From Candidatus Roizmanbacteria bacterium (GTDB lineage Bacteria; Patescibacteriota; Microgenomatia; GCA-001788215; 2-01-FULL-40-14): DNA of 9,096 bases. A model generated the notes under the pieces. It ran no database searches and was not told the origin of the DNA. It worked only from the letters and a program-made list of their open reading frames with translations. Both the position numbers and the translations under genes were made by a program. Each line of letters starts with the position of its first letter. Position 1 is the first letter of the stretch. The stretch is taken from contig JACQMD010000118.1 of NCBI GenBank assembly GCA_016203755.1, forward strand, positions 1 through 9,096. The letters run 5' to 3'. Below are positions 1 to 6,642 of the stretch, one piece after another.

Positions 1-576
1 ATTTGTGTTTTAGAAAATCCAACGGATATAGTAAATATTGGGTCAGCGATTAGAAATATTTCTGCTTTTGGGGTAGAAAAACTTTACATAGTTGGTGGAG
101 CAAAAAATATTTTGCGTGATTTTGAATCATCACGAAGAAACAAGCGTTTGACTAATATTAGCGTCGGGGCAAATAAGTGGGTTTTTGTAAAATATTTCGA
201 TACCACGAGTGGGTGTATAACATATCTTAGGAAAAATCTTTATACAATCGCGGTCACATCATCTCATGGAAAAAAGAATAATGTAAATTTGTACGAAGAA
301 ACATTTACTTATAAGCGCCTTGCAGTGTGGTTCGGCAATGAATCTAAGGGCATTTCTGATGAAGCAGTTCAAAGTGCTGACATGTGTATCGAAATCCCAA
401 TGGGAGGTATAGTTGAAAGTTTAAATTTAGGGACGAGTACCGGTATTATTTTAAGTTATATCGGATATCAAAGATTGAAATTTGTTTATTCTCATAATAA
501 GGTTCGTTTTAAACCTCGAGGGTTTGCCAACTTGAAAATGCGCTCATGGCAAGATTTCGTTAGTAACCATGACTAG
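1..576 (+). CDS. SpoU/TrmH-family RNA 2'-O-methyltransferase, 5'-truncated by window edge
   Basis: This gene is open from base 1 in frame 1, so its start lies outside the window; 191 residues are visible. All three SpoU (SPOUT) motifs can be read. Motif 1 is NIGSAIRNISAFGV, with the conserved Arg and Asn. Motif 2 is AVWFGNESKGISDE. Motif 3 is IPMGGIVESLNLGTSTGIIL, which forms the knotted S-adenosylmethionine pocket. The family methylates ribose 2'-OH groups in tRNA or rRNA. The order SRR..., VGANKWVFVKYF and the three motifs resembles E. coli TrmH (tRNA Gm18 methylase, about 229 residues from memory), so only about 20-35 N-terminal residues seem to be missing. The exact RNA target cannot be read from the sequence, so I give no symbol. 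A TTG at 112 could act as a start but would remove motif 1 and is not credible. By hand count GC is about 35% (203 of 576), lower than the genes that follow. Confidence 0.9.
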   Translation: MCVLENPTDIVNIGSAIRNISAFGVEKLYIVGGAKNILRDFESSRRNKRLTNISVGANKWVFVKYFDTTSGCITYLRKNLYTIAVTSSHGKKNNVNLYEETFTYKRLAVWFGNESKGISDEAVQSADMCIEIPMGGIVESLNLGTSTGIILSYIGYQRLKFVYSHNKVRFKPRGFANLKMRSWQDFVSNHD

Positions 577-600
577 ATAGGGCTGAGTCAACCAGGCACC

Positions 601-624
601 GCAAGGCACAATTCTGCGCCTTGC
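601..624. other. Short inverted repeat (7-bp stem) after the methyltransferase gene
   Basis: GCAAGGC at 601-607 is the reverse complement of GCCTTGC at 618-624, with a 10-base loop. It lies 25 bases after the methyltransferase stop and 23 bases before the next ATG. On the plus strand it is followed by an A tract, not a T tract, so it does not look like a standard intrinsic terminator. It may protect the 3' end of the upstream message or be chance. Confidence 0.45.
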
Positions 625-647
625 TGTAAAAAAAGACAAATTTCGTT

Positions 648-1874
648 ATGGAACCGAATACAAATGAGCTATCAGTAGGTGAAGCAAGAGATAAATCTCT
701 CACCGTGAATCAACTCCGCCAGCACGCGGCACATTTGCTCATACCATTACTTTCTGAACCTTCCGATGATTTTAAAGGGATTTTGCAGGATTTGGTATCT
801 GAACTGAAAGCTGTTCCGGCTATTGTACATATTGCTGCGGTGAGAGCGATGGTTGATTTCTTCGAAGATGACCGTTATACATTTGCCGATACAGCCGGAC
901 TGGCTTCTTCCGGAAATGTCAAGTTTCCATTAGATGTACGAACAATAAGAACGGATCGTCAAACACTGCTTGAGTATCTACAGCGGCGGGGAAGACTGGA
1001 AGACATGTTACTCGATGCAGGCGTCATACAAGAACGGTTCGTTGAGGAACCCCGGCCGGTTTTTGATTTTCGTGCGGGTGATGAGATTGGATTGTCAAAT
1101 TTGGAAGCAGGTGATCGGGTGGCACTCGTTGATTACAAAGGACGAGAGATCCATATGCAAACGAGGGCGGGTTTCAGGAGCAATTCAAAAGCTCGATTGT
1201 TAGAAGCTCGTGGAACAGACGCCCACGCGTTACAACCAGCAATTGGCAGAGAGTTTAGTTTATCCGTATACCATCCGGCGGATGAGGCAATGGTAAGACT
1301 TGGTATTCCGGCAAGTACTTTTGAGCGAGAAGAAATCCGTTGTGTTCCGCCCGGAGCGGATCAGCGGAACGGAAAATATGCAGAATCGTATGCGGGAAGA
1401 CTGATTTTTCAGGATGAAACAGGAGAGCCTGCGCTTCGACTTCGACTTGCCAGCGTGACTATAGATCCCGAAGATCATAGGGAGCGATTGCGAATGGAAG
1501 CAATCAGACAACGAATTGAGGCAGCAAACAGCACCATCATATCAGGAGTACAATTTGAACCGGGTACTCATTTTGGCAGAATACGCGCGGGAGGATACCA
1601 GCTCAAACTACGAAAAGAAGGGGAAAACATTCAGGCTGTCCGGTGGTATGAAGAAGGAACTAACAGTTATAGTGAATATACCATTGACGAAAATTCCGCA
1701 ATAAAAATGATGTATGGAAAAGCCGGGAGTGGATGGGTTGCCTGGCCAGGGATTGGGGAGGATGGCCGGCCAGCGTATGGCGAAGGAGAAGGAATACCAG
1801 TTCCGCTTTCAGATGTTGCCATGCTACTCGAGAAAGTGGCAAAGCTGGTGTCGTTATCTGTGTCTTTTAAATAG
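648..1874 (+). CDS. Hypothetical soluble protein, 408 aa
   Basis: I do not recognise this family. The protein has no signal peptide and no membrane segment, and only one cysteine (about residue 232), which suggests a cytoplasmic protein. Residues 20-75 look alpha-helical (NQLRQHAAHLLIPLL, DLVSELKAVPAIVHIAAV). Residues 100-130 form a charged helical stretch. From about 135 to 275 the pattern is mixed and beta-rich, including VALVDYKGREIHMQT and FSLSVYHP. A charged helix follows at 275-295 (DHRERLRMEAIRQRIEAAN), then Gly- and aromatic-rich strands to 385 (GTHFGRIRAGGYQLKLRK, AVRWYEEGTNSYSEYT, GSGWVAWPGIG), and a final helix at 388-402. The ATG at 648 follows an A-rich stretch without a clear Shine-Dalgarno sequence. 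No good promoter is visible in the 71-base gap upstream. Codon choice and the long frame support a real gene; opposite-strand frames here are short and look like shadows. Confidence 0.85.
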   Translation: MEPNTNELSVGEARDKSLTVNQLRQHAAHLLIPLLSEPSDDFKGILQDLVSELKAVPAIVHIAAVRAMVDFFEDDRYTFADTAGLASSGNVKFPLDVRTIRTDRQTLLEYLQRRGRLEDMLLDAGVIQERFVEEPRPVFDFRAGDEIGLSNLEAGDRVALVDYKGREIHMQTRAGFRSNSKARLLEARGTDAHALQPAIGREFSLSVYHPADEAMVRLGIPASTFEREEIRCVPPGADQRNGKYAESYAGRLIFQDETGEPALRLRLASVTIDPEDHRERLRMEAIRQRIEAANSTIISGVQFEPGTHFGRIRAGGYQLKLRKEGENIQAVRWYEEGTNSYSEYTIDENSAIKMMYGKAGSGWVAWPGIGEDGRPAYGEGEGIPVPLSDVAMLLEKVAKLVSLSVSFK

Positions 1875-1926
1875 TATGTTTTAAACGTAATTTGTAAATT
1901 CAATATCGTTTTGGCTTGCCTCTATT

Positions 1927-1935
1927 TGATACAAT
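1927..1935 (+). promoter_or_regulatory. Probable extended -10 promoter for the 1956 gene
   Basis: TGATACAAT at 1927-1935 fits the extended -10 pattern (TGn followed by TACAAT). A weak -35 candidate, TTTTGG, lies at 1909-1914 with a short 15-base spacer. Transcription would start near 1942, leaving a leader of about 14 bases before the ATG at 1956, with no Shine-Dalgarno sequence in it. Confidence 0.45.
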
Positions 1936-1955
1936 CAACGTAAAAGTGTAATTCT

Positions 1956-2504
1956 ATGGAAGGTAATCGTGAATGGTCATCTATGGGGTCTGTTGATGAG
2001 CCGTCGAATTTCCCGGAAGATTTGCTTCTGAAAATGCTTGTAGAAAATCCGGCATTATATCAATATGTCGATGATAGTGCTGTTCAGAGGGCAGTTCAAA
2101 CGCATCGGAATTTACGCGCAATTCTTAACACTAATCCTCAGATTGTCACTGACGTCAAAGGTCTTCACGGAATGAAACCCGATCATGTTGTTATGGCAAT
2201 CGTTCCACATTTGCCTCTTGTTGTCTCGGCAACGTCACAAAGAATCTCCGCAATGGCTCCGGTATTATCGTGTACACTAAATGCTATCGATGATCTATCT
2301 ATTCCAAGAGGTAAGTATGGTGTCTTTGAATCACTAAATACCGAAGATGATTTAATGATATGGATGTGGGGAATGGCGGAGCGAAATCCGAGAAGAATTC
2401 TAACATACGATTCATCTGTTATTAACGCCACTAACTATATTGCATTCGGAGCAAGTAGAATGTTGACCGATGAAGTATTTCATAGAACTTTCGAGTATGC
2501 CTGA
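1956..2504 (+). CDS. Hypothetical protein, 182 aa, mostly helical
   Basis: I do not recognise this family. There is no signal peptide and no convincing membrane span, although residues 78-93 (VVMAIVPHLPLVVSA) are moderately hydrophobic. The predicted fold is mostly helical. A loose pattern recurs in which a hydrophobic helix is followed by Asn-Pro: LLKMLVENPAL (NP at 31), LRAILNTNPQI (NP at 60) and MWGMAERNPRR (NP at 144). The spacings of 29 and 84 residues hint at a degenerate helical repeat of about 28-29 residues. The chosen start is the ATG at 1956, which fits the promoter just upstream; an in-frame ATG at 1983 is possible. The gene lies 81 bases after the 408-residue gene and converges on the minus-strand membrane-protein gene, with 17 bases between stops. 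It ends in TGA, which argues against TGA recoding. Confidence 0.8.
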   Translation: MEGNREWSSMGSVDEPSNFPEDLLLKMLVENPALYQYVDDSAVQRAVQTHRNLRAILNTNPQIVTDVKGLHGMKPDHVVMAIVPHLPLVVSATSQRISAMAPVLSCTLNAIDDLSIPRGKYGVFESLNTEDDLMIWMWGMAERNPRRILTYDSSVINATNYIAFGASRMLTDEVFHRTFEYA

Positions 2505-2521
2505 TTTTCTTGGATTTGTTA

Positions 2522-5050
2522 TTATTGATCACTATTCACTGCAGTGACCTTCGTAGAATTATCAATCTGAAATCGTTGTGTTTTCGTTTCATACCGCTGG
2601 TTATTTTCCAGCTTGAGTGTGTGGGGTTCAATCAAAACGGTAAACAAACATAGATTGTTCTGACAAGAAAAATCCTCAGGATGTATCGAAAACGTGGCAT
2701 TGGCAAAGGTTAAATTCCTCTGTGTACTATCCGCTGTCCAGTACTGGTTTTTTTCCGAGAGTTTTTCAAGGAGCGGATACATATTGGGGCCCACAAGTTC
2801 CGGTTTATCCGGGCCGTAATTAGAAGTATCGTCATCTATGATGAACTGATTGACAATCTTTTTTTGTTCCAGATTGATCAGCCGATACAATGAACCTGTG
2901 TTAAAAACCTGTAGACTATAATAGTGGTAGATGGGTAGGTGCGTTAGAACGGTGTGTGATACGGGATCGACCGCGTCCAGAAAAAGCGGAAGAGACTCAC
3001 CGATCAGAGAAAGCTTGCCTGAATCCGTTTCAAACATCCCTACCCGCTTGGGGATTGTTTGTCGGTTTACATGTTCTCCCGGTTCGGGATTTGGACGCGG
3101 TTGCGTTAATTCAAACATCAGCGTATGCGCATTCAGCATAAGTAGCTTTGATACGGAATACGGTGGTAACTCTTCTACTGCCGATTCGATGCTTTTCCCA
3201 ATCGCTTTTCCGTCGTACATCAGCGAGTCGCCATCAAAATCAACGAGCAACGTGTTTTTATCCTCTACTTCGACATGATCAATGTTGACGGGAAGGATGG
3301 AGCTCTTGACTGTAAAGTATTGGTCGATATGGTCCGGGTTGATGGACGGTACTGAGAGAACTGGCGGAAAAGGGAGATATGGATATTCTTCATGAGGCGG
3401 AATACCTGTTTTTTGAGCGGAGAGGGTATTTCGGACTACGTCGTATTCGTAGTATTTAATCCGGTTCATAACGTATGGATCGGTATCCCAGCCTTCCAAT
3501 AGCTCTTCCGGCCAGTTTTCTATCAGGTAGAGTTTTTTGTTTGTTTCGTCAATGAGTATTTGATTACTATTGTTAGGAAACTGATCTTCCTCAATAAGAA
3601 TATGATAAGCGCCAGTCGTCTCGTGGTACGTTATAAGCGACCGGTTGGTTTTTGAGAAAAAGTGTGTCTTTCCCAGCACGCCAATATACTGCCGGGATTC
3701 CTGACTTGCACATGAGGTGCCATATGTAAAAAGGGATTTGAGAAGAAGCGGAGAGCCGGACAGTCTATACGTGGTGAAGCAACCCGTATGCAGATCTTTA
3801 TTTTGGATGAGCAGGAAGTTGTTTGGTGAAAATGATTTGGCGAAATATATATAGCACGGTGTTGTTTCGCACTGTAAATCAGGAAAGGTGAGCATGCGTT
3901 TTGCCTGTAAATCAACAATGAGGTTAGTCTGTTTTGATGTATCCTCACCGGTTATATTGGCAATAAGGTATTGTGAATTAATTCTATAAAGTCGTACGTT
4001 TGGTTCTGCTGGAATTACTTCCGGCGGAAAATCAATGGTGATCTGTTGCTTGTTCTTTTTATTCAAAATATGCAGCTTATTATCTAGCCTAAATAGTATT
4101 GAGTCATCGGTTTCGAACAATTGTTTTTGCACTTTGGTAGTAAATTCCCGTCGGCTCTTTTCTTCATCTTCTTTTTCTTGAAGCAGCGTAGCGTGACGGA
4201 TAATCTGCGTGTCTTCTTCGGGTAGGTGTAGTTGATACACTATCTTGGCCAGTGGATCGATACTCCCGGCCGGTACAACAGATATCGGTCGGGGAGTAAA
4301 TGATTCAGCCCGTACTGACTGTTGAACACTGAGTAACTGGTCAGTCTGCACCTGCTGTTCTACTTGCGGATACGCAATAACAACAATGGTAGCAACCCAA
4401 GCCACAAAAACAGCTGAACTGATGACACCAAGAAGCCAGAATTTTGACCTGATAAAGTGATTCAGTACCCGACGTAACAGGAGTATCAGTGTCACGGATG
4501 CTGCCATATTGACGAAAGAAATGAGCAGAAGTTGTTTGATGGGATCATCATTGGTGAGTTGGAACATGATTTTCTGAAGAACATACGATTCGGCACTTCC
4601 TTGGTGCGGCTGTTGACCAAACCAAAGCAGGTTAATTATAAGCGTGGTTACTATCACGGTCACGGACAGAATTGCGGTAATGATGAGCCAGAAGAATATT
4701 CTGTTTTTTGTATGGAGTCGATTGCGTAACACAGTGAATACAGAAACAATTACAAGAAAGATGATGGTTTCTGTATACAGGACCGGATTGTTTAGCCGAA
4801 ATCCTACATCAAACAGTGTTTGTATGAAACCTATGACCACCCCTGCCGGGATTCCTCCCAGGAGGGTACCCAGTAGTACGGAAACATATTGTAGTCTGAA
4901 TGGGGTATGCAATAGCTGGAATGAGTTGTCGAAAGGTATAGTGAGAAGGAGTGTCGATAGTACTACGAGCGTGGTTCTGAGTAATCGTCGCCACCATTTT
5001 GTACCTGTATTCTTTTGCATGAACGTATTCATTGTACCGAAACTACTCAT
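2522..5050 (-). CDS. Large membrane protein: LytS/KinB-like multi-TM N-terminus plus beta-rich extracytoplasmic domain, 842 aa
   Basis: Residues 21-228 hold about seven hydrophobic segments, at roughly 24-40, 54-65, 67-80, 93-108, 118-144, 173-192 and 204-228. The stretch QYVSVLLGTLLGG followed by IPAGVVIGFI resembles the 5TM receptor module of LytS/YhcK and KinB-type sensor kinases, but an ECF S-component-like fold is also possible. Basic loops (RRLLR at 21-25, RNRLHTKNR at 109-117, RRVLNHFIRSK at 193-203) put the N-terminus inside and the large C-terminal part outside. Residues 285-310 form a charged helix. Residues 315-835 show many alternating strand patterns that resemble beta-propeller blades; this is an inference. 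All six cysteines (394, 399, 424, 447, 796, 801) lie in this part, including two CX4C pairs, which fits disulfides outside the cell. No kinase, cyclase or protease motif is visible, so a sensor-like membrane block appears without a cytoplasmic output domain. The ATG at 5050 is used; in-frame ATGs at 5032 and 5020 would also keep the first membrane segment. Confidence 0.85.
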   Translation of the reverse strand: MSSFGTMNTFMQKNTGTKWWRRLLRTTLVVLSTLLLTIPFDNSFQLLHTPFRLQYVSVLLGTLLGGIPAGVVIGFIQTLFDVGFRLNNPVLYTETIIFLVIVSVFTVLRNRLHTKNRIFFWLIITAILSVTVIVTTLIINLLWFGQQPHQGSAESYVLQKIMFQLTNDDPIKQLLLISFVNMAASVTLILLLRRVLNHFIRSKFWLLGVISSAVFVAWVATIVVIAYPQVEQQVQTDQLLSVQQSVRAESFTPRPISVVPAGSIDPLAKIVYQLHLPEEDTQIIRHATLLQEKEDEEKSRREFTTKVQKQLFETDDSILFRLDNKLHILNKKNKQQITIDFPPEVIPAEPNVRLYRINSQYLIANITGEDTSKQTNLIVDLQAKRMLTFPDLQCETTPCYIYFAKSFSPNNFLLIQNKDLHTGCFTTYRLSGSPLLLKSLFTYGTSCASQESRQYIGVLGKTHFFSKTNRSLITYHETTGAYHILIEEDQFPNNSNQILIDETNKKLYLIENWPEELLEGWDTDPYVMNRIKYYEYDVVRNTLSAQKTGIPPHEEYPYLPFPPVLSVPSINPDHIDQYFTVKSSILPVNIDHVEVEDKNTLLVDFDGDSLMYDGKAIGKSIESAVEELPPYSVSKLLMLNAHTLMFELTQPRPNPEPGEHVNRQTIPKRVGMFETDSGKLSLIGESLPLFLDAVDPVSHTVLTHLPIYHYYSLQVFNTGSLYRLINLEQKKIVNQFIIDDDTSNYGPDKPELVGPNMYPLLEKLSEKNQYWTADSTQRNLTFANATFSIHPEDFSCQNNLCLFTVLIEPHTLKLENNQRYETKTQRFQIDNSTKVTAVNSDQ

Positions 5051-5060
5051 TGTTCGCCAG

Positions 5061-5070
5061 TGATATACTG
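5061..5070. promoter_or_regulatory. Near-symmetrical -10 region between divergent genes
   Basis: Only 35 bases separate the minus-strand ATG (5050) from the racemase ATG (5086). On the plus strand TGATATACT at 5061-5069 is an extended -10 (TGn plus TATACT), placing the start near 5076, about 10 bases before the ATG. The same bases read on the minus strand give TATATC, placing a start a few bases before the other ATG. The -10 sits within CAGT (5059-5062)-GATAT-derived centre-ACTG (5067-5070), a short inverted repeat. No good -35 is seen on either strand. Symmetrical -10 elements that fire both ways are known in bacteria; here it is a prediction. Confidence 0.5.
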
Positions 5071-5085
5071 CTATCTGATAAATCT

Positions 5086-5850
5086 ATGAAACAGGAGAAG
5101 ATTATCGTCATCGGCGGGGGGGTAGGTCCCATGGCGGGAGTAAAGTTGCACGAACACATTATTCAGCATACCAAAACTGACGGGACAGATCAGGACCATC
5201 TGCGGGTAATTCATCTGTCATTTTCCTCATATATACCGGACAGGACTGCATATTTGCAGGGAAAGACGGAAATAAATCCGGCTAAGGAAATGTTTCGAGT
5301 TATCGAACCAATCGGGCAAGCATTATTAAGCGAAGAGCTAGCCATTGGTATTCCCTGTAATACCTTTCATGCGCCCAGGATTTTTGATGAATTTACTTCG
5401 CTTATTGGCACACTTCCAAATACACAGGTAGTGCATATGATTCGGGAGACGGCAACAATGATTGAACAGGTAATTCCCGGCGTCAGGAAAATTGGTCTTA
5501 TGTCGACATCTGGAACAAGAACTATTGGCGTATACCAGCAAATACTCGAACCTATGAACTATGAAGTTATCCAAGTGCCTCAAGATTTGCAGGAAGAATT
5601 GCACGAGACTATTTATGATAAACAGTGGGGGATAAAAGCTGTTTTTCCGGTGACCCAAAAAGCCAGAAAGAGATTTGAGCAATATGTGCAACTCCTTAAA
5701 GCTCAGCAGGCGGAGGCAGTGATATTGGGCTGTACTGAAATACCGCTTGCGCTCCCTGAGAAGGAGCTGTTTGGGATCCGGCTGATTGACCCGATGGTTG
5801 CTCTTGCCCGCTCACTGGTGCGGGAGGCAAATTCGGATAAACTGAAGTAG
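5086..5850 (+). CDS. Aspartate/glutamate racemase family protein
   Basis: A PLP-independent amino-acid racemase of 254 residues, close to the usual family length. These enzymes interconvert L- and D-aspartate or glutamate by a two-cysteine proton-transfer mechanism. Both catalytic cysteines are present: Cys91 in IPCNTFHAP and Cys216 in ILGCTEIPL. The N-terminal Rossmann-like strand KIIVIGGGVGPMAG and the substrate-side motif PDRTAYLQGK (51-60) are typical of the aspartate racemase branch. It probably makes D-amino acids for cell-wall peptidoglycan in the cytoplasm; the substrate cannot be decided from the sequence. I use the ATG at 5086. A frame-open TTG at 5032 would add 18 residues of no family character and would lie upstream of the likely transcription start. 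The gene is divergent from the 842-residue membrane-protein gene. Its last 155 bases are overlapped on the opposite strand by the small membrane-protein gene. Confidence 0.92.
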   Translation: MKQEKIIVIGGGVGPMAGVKLHEHIIQHTKTDGTDQDHLRVIHLSFSSYIPDRTAYLQGKTEINPAKEMFRVIEPIGQALLSEELAIGIPCNTFHAPRIFDEFTSLIGTLPNTQVVHMIRETATMIEQVIPGVRKIGLMSTSGTRTIGVYQQILEPMNYEVIQVPQDLQEELHETIYDKQWGIKAVFPVTQKARKRFEQYVQLLKAQQAEAVILGCTEIPLALPEKELFGIRLIDPMVALARSLVREANSDKLK

Positions 5851-6112
5851 TGCGGGTTGATTCTCCTGTAAGGTTAGACAAAAATAACAGTGGAGCAAGA
5901 ATGAAAGCAGGAAGACAACCTGGTGGTGGGGATTTTGATTCGGCAGAAGATGTAGTAACTAACACACCTTTACCTTCCATCTTTGAGGTAACTACATTCA
6001 TTTGATCAAGAATAATATTCATTTTTTCTGTGTCGCCATTATCACGTGCCTGCTTATATTGTTTATTTAAAGTATTAAATTGTTGTGTTAATCCCGCTTG
6101 AGTTTCCGGCAT
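5696..6112 (-). CDS. Small hypothetical membrane protein with one TM segment, 138 aa
   Basis: I do not recognise this protein. Residues 5-47 form a polar, probably coiled helix (LTQQFNTLNKQYKQARDNG and on). A Ser- and Pro-rich hinge, SKSPPPG, leads into one hydrophobic segment at 66-82 (CLPAFILAPLLFLSNLTG). A Pro/Ser/Gln-rich tail follows. The ATG at 6112 is chosen because a consensus -10 lies just upstream; the frame is open to a GTG at 6157, but that start would lie upstream of the -10. About the last 50 residues are encoded antisense to the racemase 3' end, so the tail composition is constrained by the other gene. The first 87 residues occupy otherwise unused DNA and look like genuine protein. 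The tail could also reflect a lost earlier stop or a frameshift. It diverges from the 6210 gene. Confidence 0.6.
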   Translation of the reverse strand: MPETQAGLTQQFNTLNKQYKQARDNGDTEKMNIILDQMNVVTSKMEGKGVLVTTSSAESKSPPPGCLPAFILAPLLFLSNLTGESTRTTSVYPNLPPAPVSGQEQPSGQSAGSQTAPSQGAQAVFQYSPISLPPPAEL

Positions 6113-6121
6113 AGTCTGACT

Positions 6122-6151
6122 ATTATACAGAATCGTTACAATAGCCCAAAA
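6122..6151 (-). promoter_or_regulatory. Minus-strand promoter for the small membrane protein, near-leaderless
   Basis: Read on the minus strand, a perfect TATAAT occupies 6127 to 6122, with a weak -35 (TTTTGG) at 6151 to 6146 and an 18-base spacer. The expected transcription start is near 6115, only about three bases before the ATG at 6112, which leaves no room for a Shine-Dalgarno sequence. Confidence 0.6.
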
Positions 6152-6173
6152 CACCACAAATTATTCGTCCTCG

Positions 6174-6203
6174 TTGCAAGCGCTTCGGGAAATTGAGTAT
6201 AAT
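6174..6203 (+). promoter_or_regulatory. Strong promoter giving a leaderless start at 6210
   Basis: TTGCAA at 6174-6179 and a perfect TATAAT at 6198-6203 are separated by 18 bases. The start of transcription, expected 6-7 bases after the -10, falls on or next to the A of the ATG at 6210. This is the best promoter in the window and also fixes the start codon of the proline-rich protein. Confidence 0.75.
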
Positions 6204-6209
6204 AGCTCC

Positions 6210-6635
6210 ATGGATACTTCTTCCCAGCCCGGTTCATCTGAGCCAGCAGGACAACAGCCAGCTACTCAACAGTCTGGCGGGAGTAAAGAGGTTGAAATGC
6301 CAACAATTGTGGAGGCGCCCATTGAAACTGTCCCGGAATTTCAGATTCCGAAAGAAGTGTCGCCACATCTAAAAAAGGTAGGAGAAACGATTGAGTTGCC
6401 ACCCGATTTGAAACAAATGGGCGTTACCAATGCTCCGCAGTATACGCCCGTTACTGCACCTGCGCAGAATACGCCGCAACTTCCGCTGACCGATGATCAA
6501 ATCGGGGCAGGATTGCAATCGGATTTTTCAACATCATTTCGCTGGCTGGCTGAATGGTGTTTGAAGCAGATCAAACGGTTACATATGCATCTTGCAAAGG
6601 TAGGGGCACATTTTATACGGGTGAGGGACATATAA
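6210..6635 (+). CDS. Proline-rich small protein encoded before the TraG-like ATPase, 141 aa
   Basis: Residues 1-90 are low in complexity and probably disordered, rich in Ser, Gln, Pro and Glu (for example SSQPGSSEPAGQQPATQQ, then VPEFQIPKEVSPHLKKVG). Residues 92-141 look folded: PLTDDQIGAGLQSDFSTSF is followed by an amphipathic basic helix around RWLAEWCLKQIKRLHMHLAKV. No signal peptide or true membrane span is present. From memory, similar proteins with this C-terminal helix occur next to VirD4/TraG-like ATPases in candidate-phyla bacteria, so I infer a partner or accessory role for the downstream protein. The ATG at 6210 is favoured by the promoter; a TTG at 6174 is in frame but sits inside the -35 box. 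The gene ends 91 bases before the ATPase start, and the repeat structure lies between them. Confidence 0.8.
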   Translation: MDTSSQPGSSEPAGQQPATQQSGGSKEVEMPTIVEAPIETVPEFQIPKEVSPHLKKVGETIELPPDLKQMGVTNAPQYTPVTAPAQNTPQLPLTDDQIGAGLQSDFSTSFRWLAEWCLKQIKRLHMHLAKVGAHFIRVRDI

Positions 6636-6642
6636 TAGCAAA

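Noticed and set aside
601..634. Hairpin at 601-624 as an intrinsic terminator of the methyltransferase gene
   Set aside because: The stem is followed by A residues, not T residues, on the plus strand, and the minus-strand reading has no T tract after it either.
2536..2547. Perfect 12-bp palindrome TCACTGCAGTGA near the convergent gene ends
   Set aside because: It lies inside the 3' end of the minus-strand gene, has no loop and no T tract on either side, so it does not look like a terminator; one palindrome of this size can occur by chance or bind a protein.
4855..4866. AGGAGG-like sequence on the plus strand
   Set aside because: It is inside the minus-strand gene (codons for the Gly-Gly turn) and no plus-strand start codon of a credible gene follows.
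4644..5063. Plus-strand open frame of 139 residues antisense to the membrane-protein N-terminus
   Set aside because: It is fully antisense to hydrophobic segments that form a coherent membrane protein, has no promoter, and its sequence lacks any recognisable protein character.
5032..5085. TTG start adding 18 residues to the racemase
   Set aside because: The extra residues resemble nothing at racemase N-termini, and the likely -10 box lies within them, so the transcript would begin downstream.
6113..6157. GTG start at 6157 for the minus-strand small protein
   Set aside because: The consensus TATAAT at 6127-6122 lies downstream of this GTG, so the ATG at 6112 is the start that fits the promoter.
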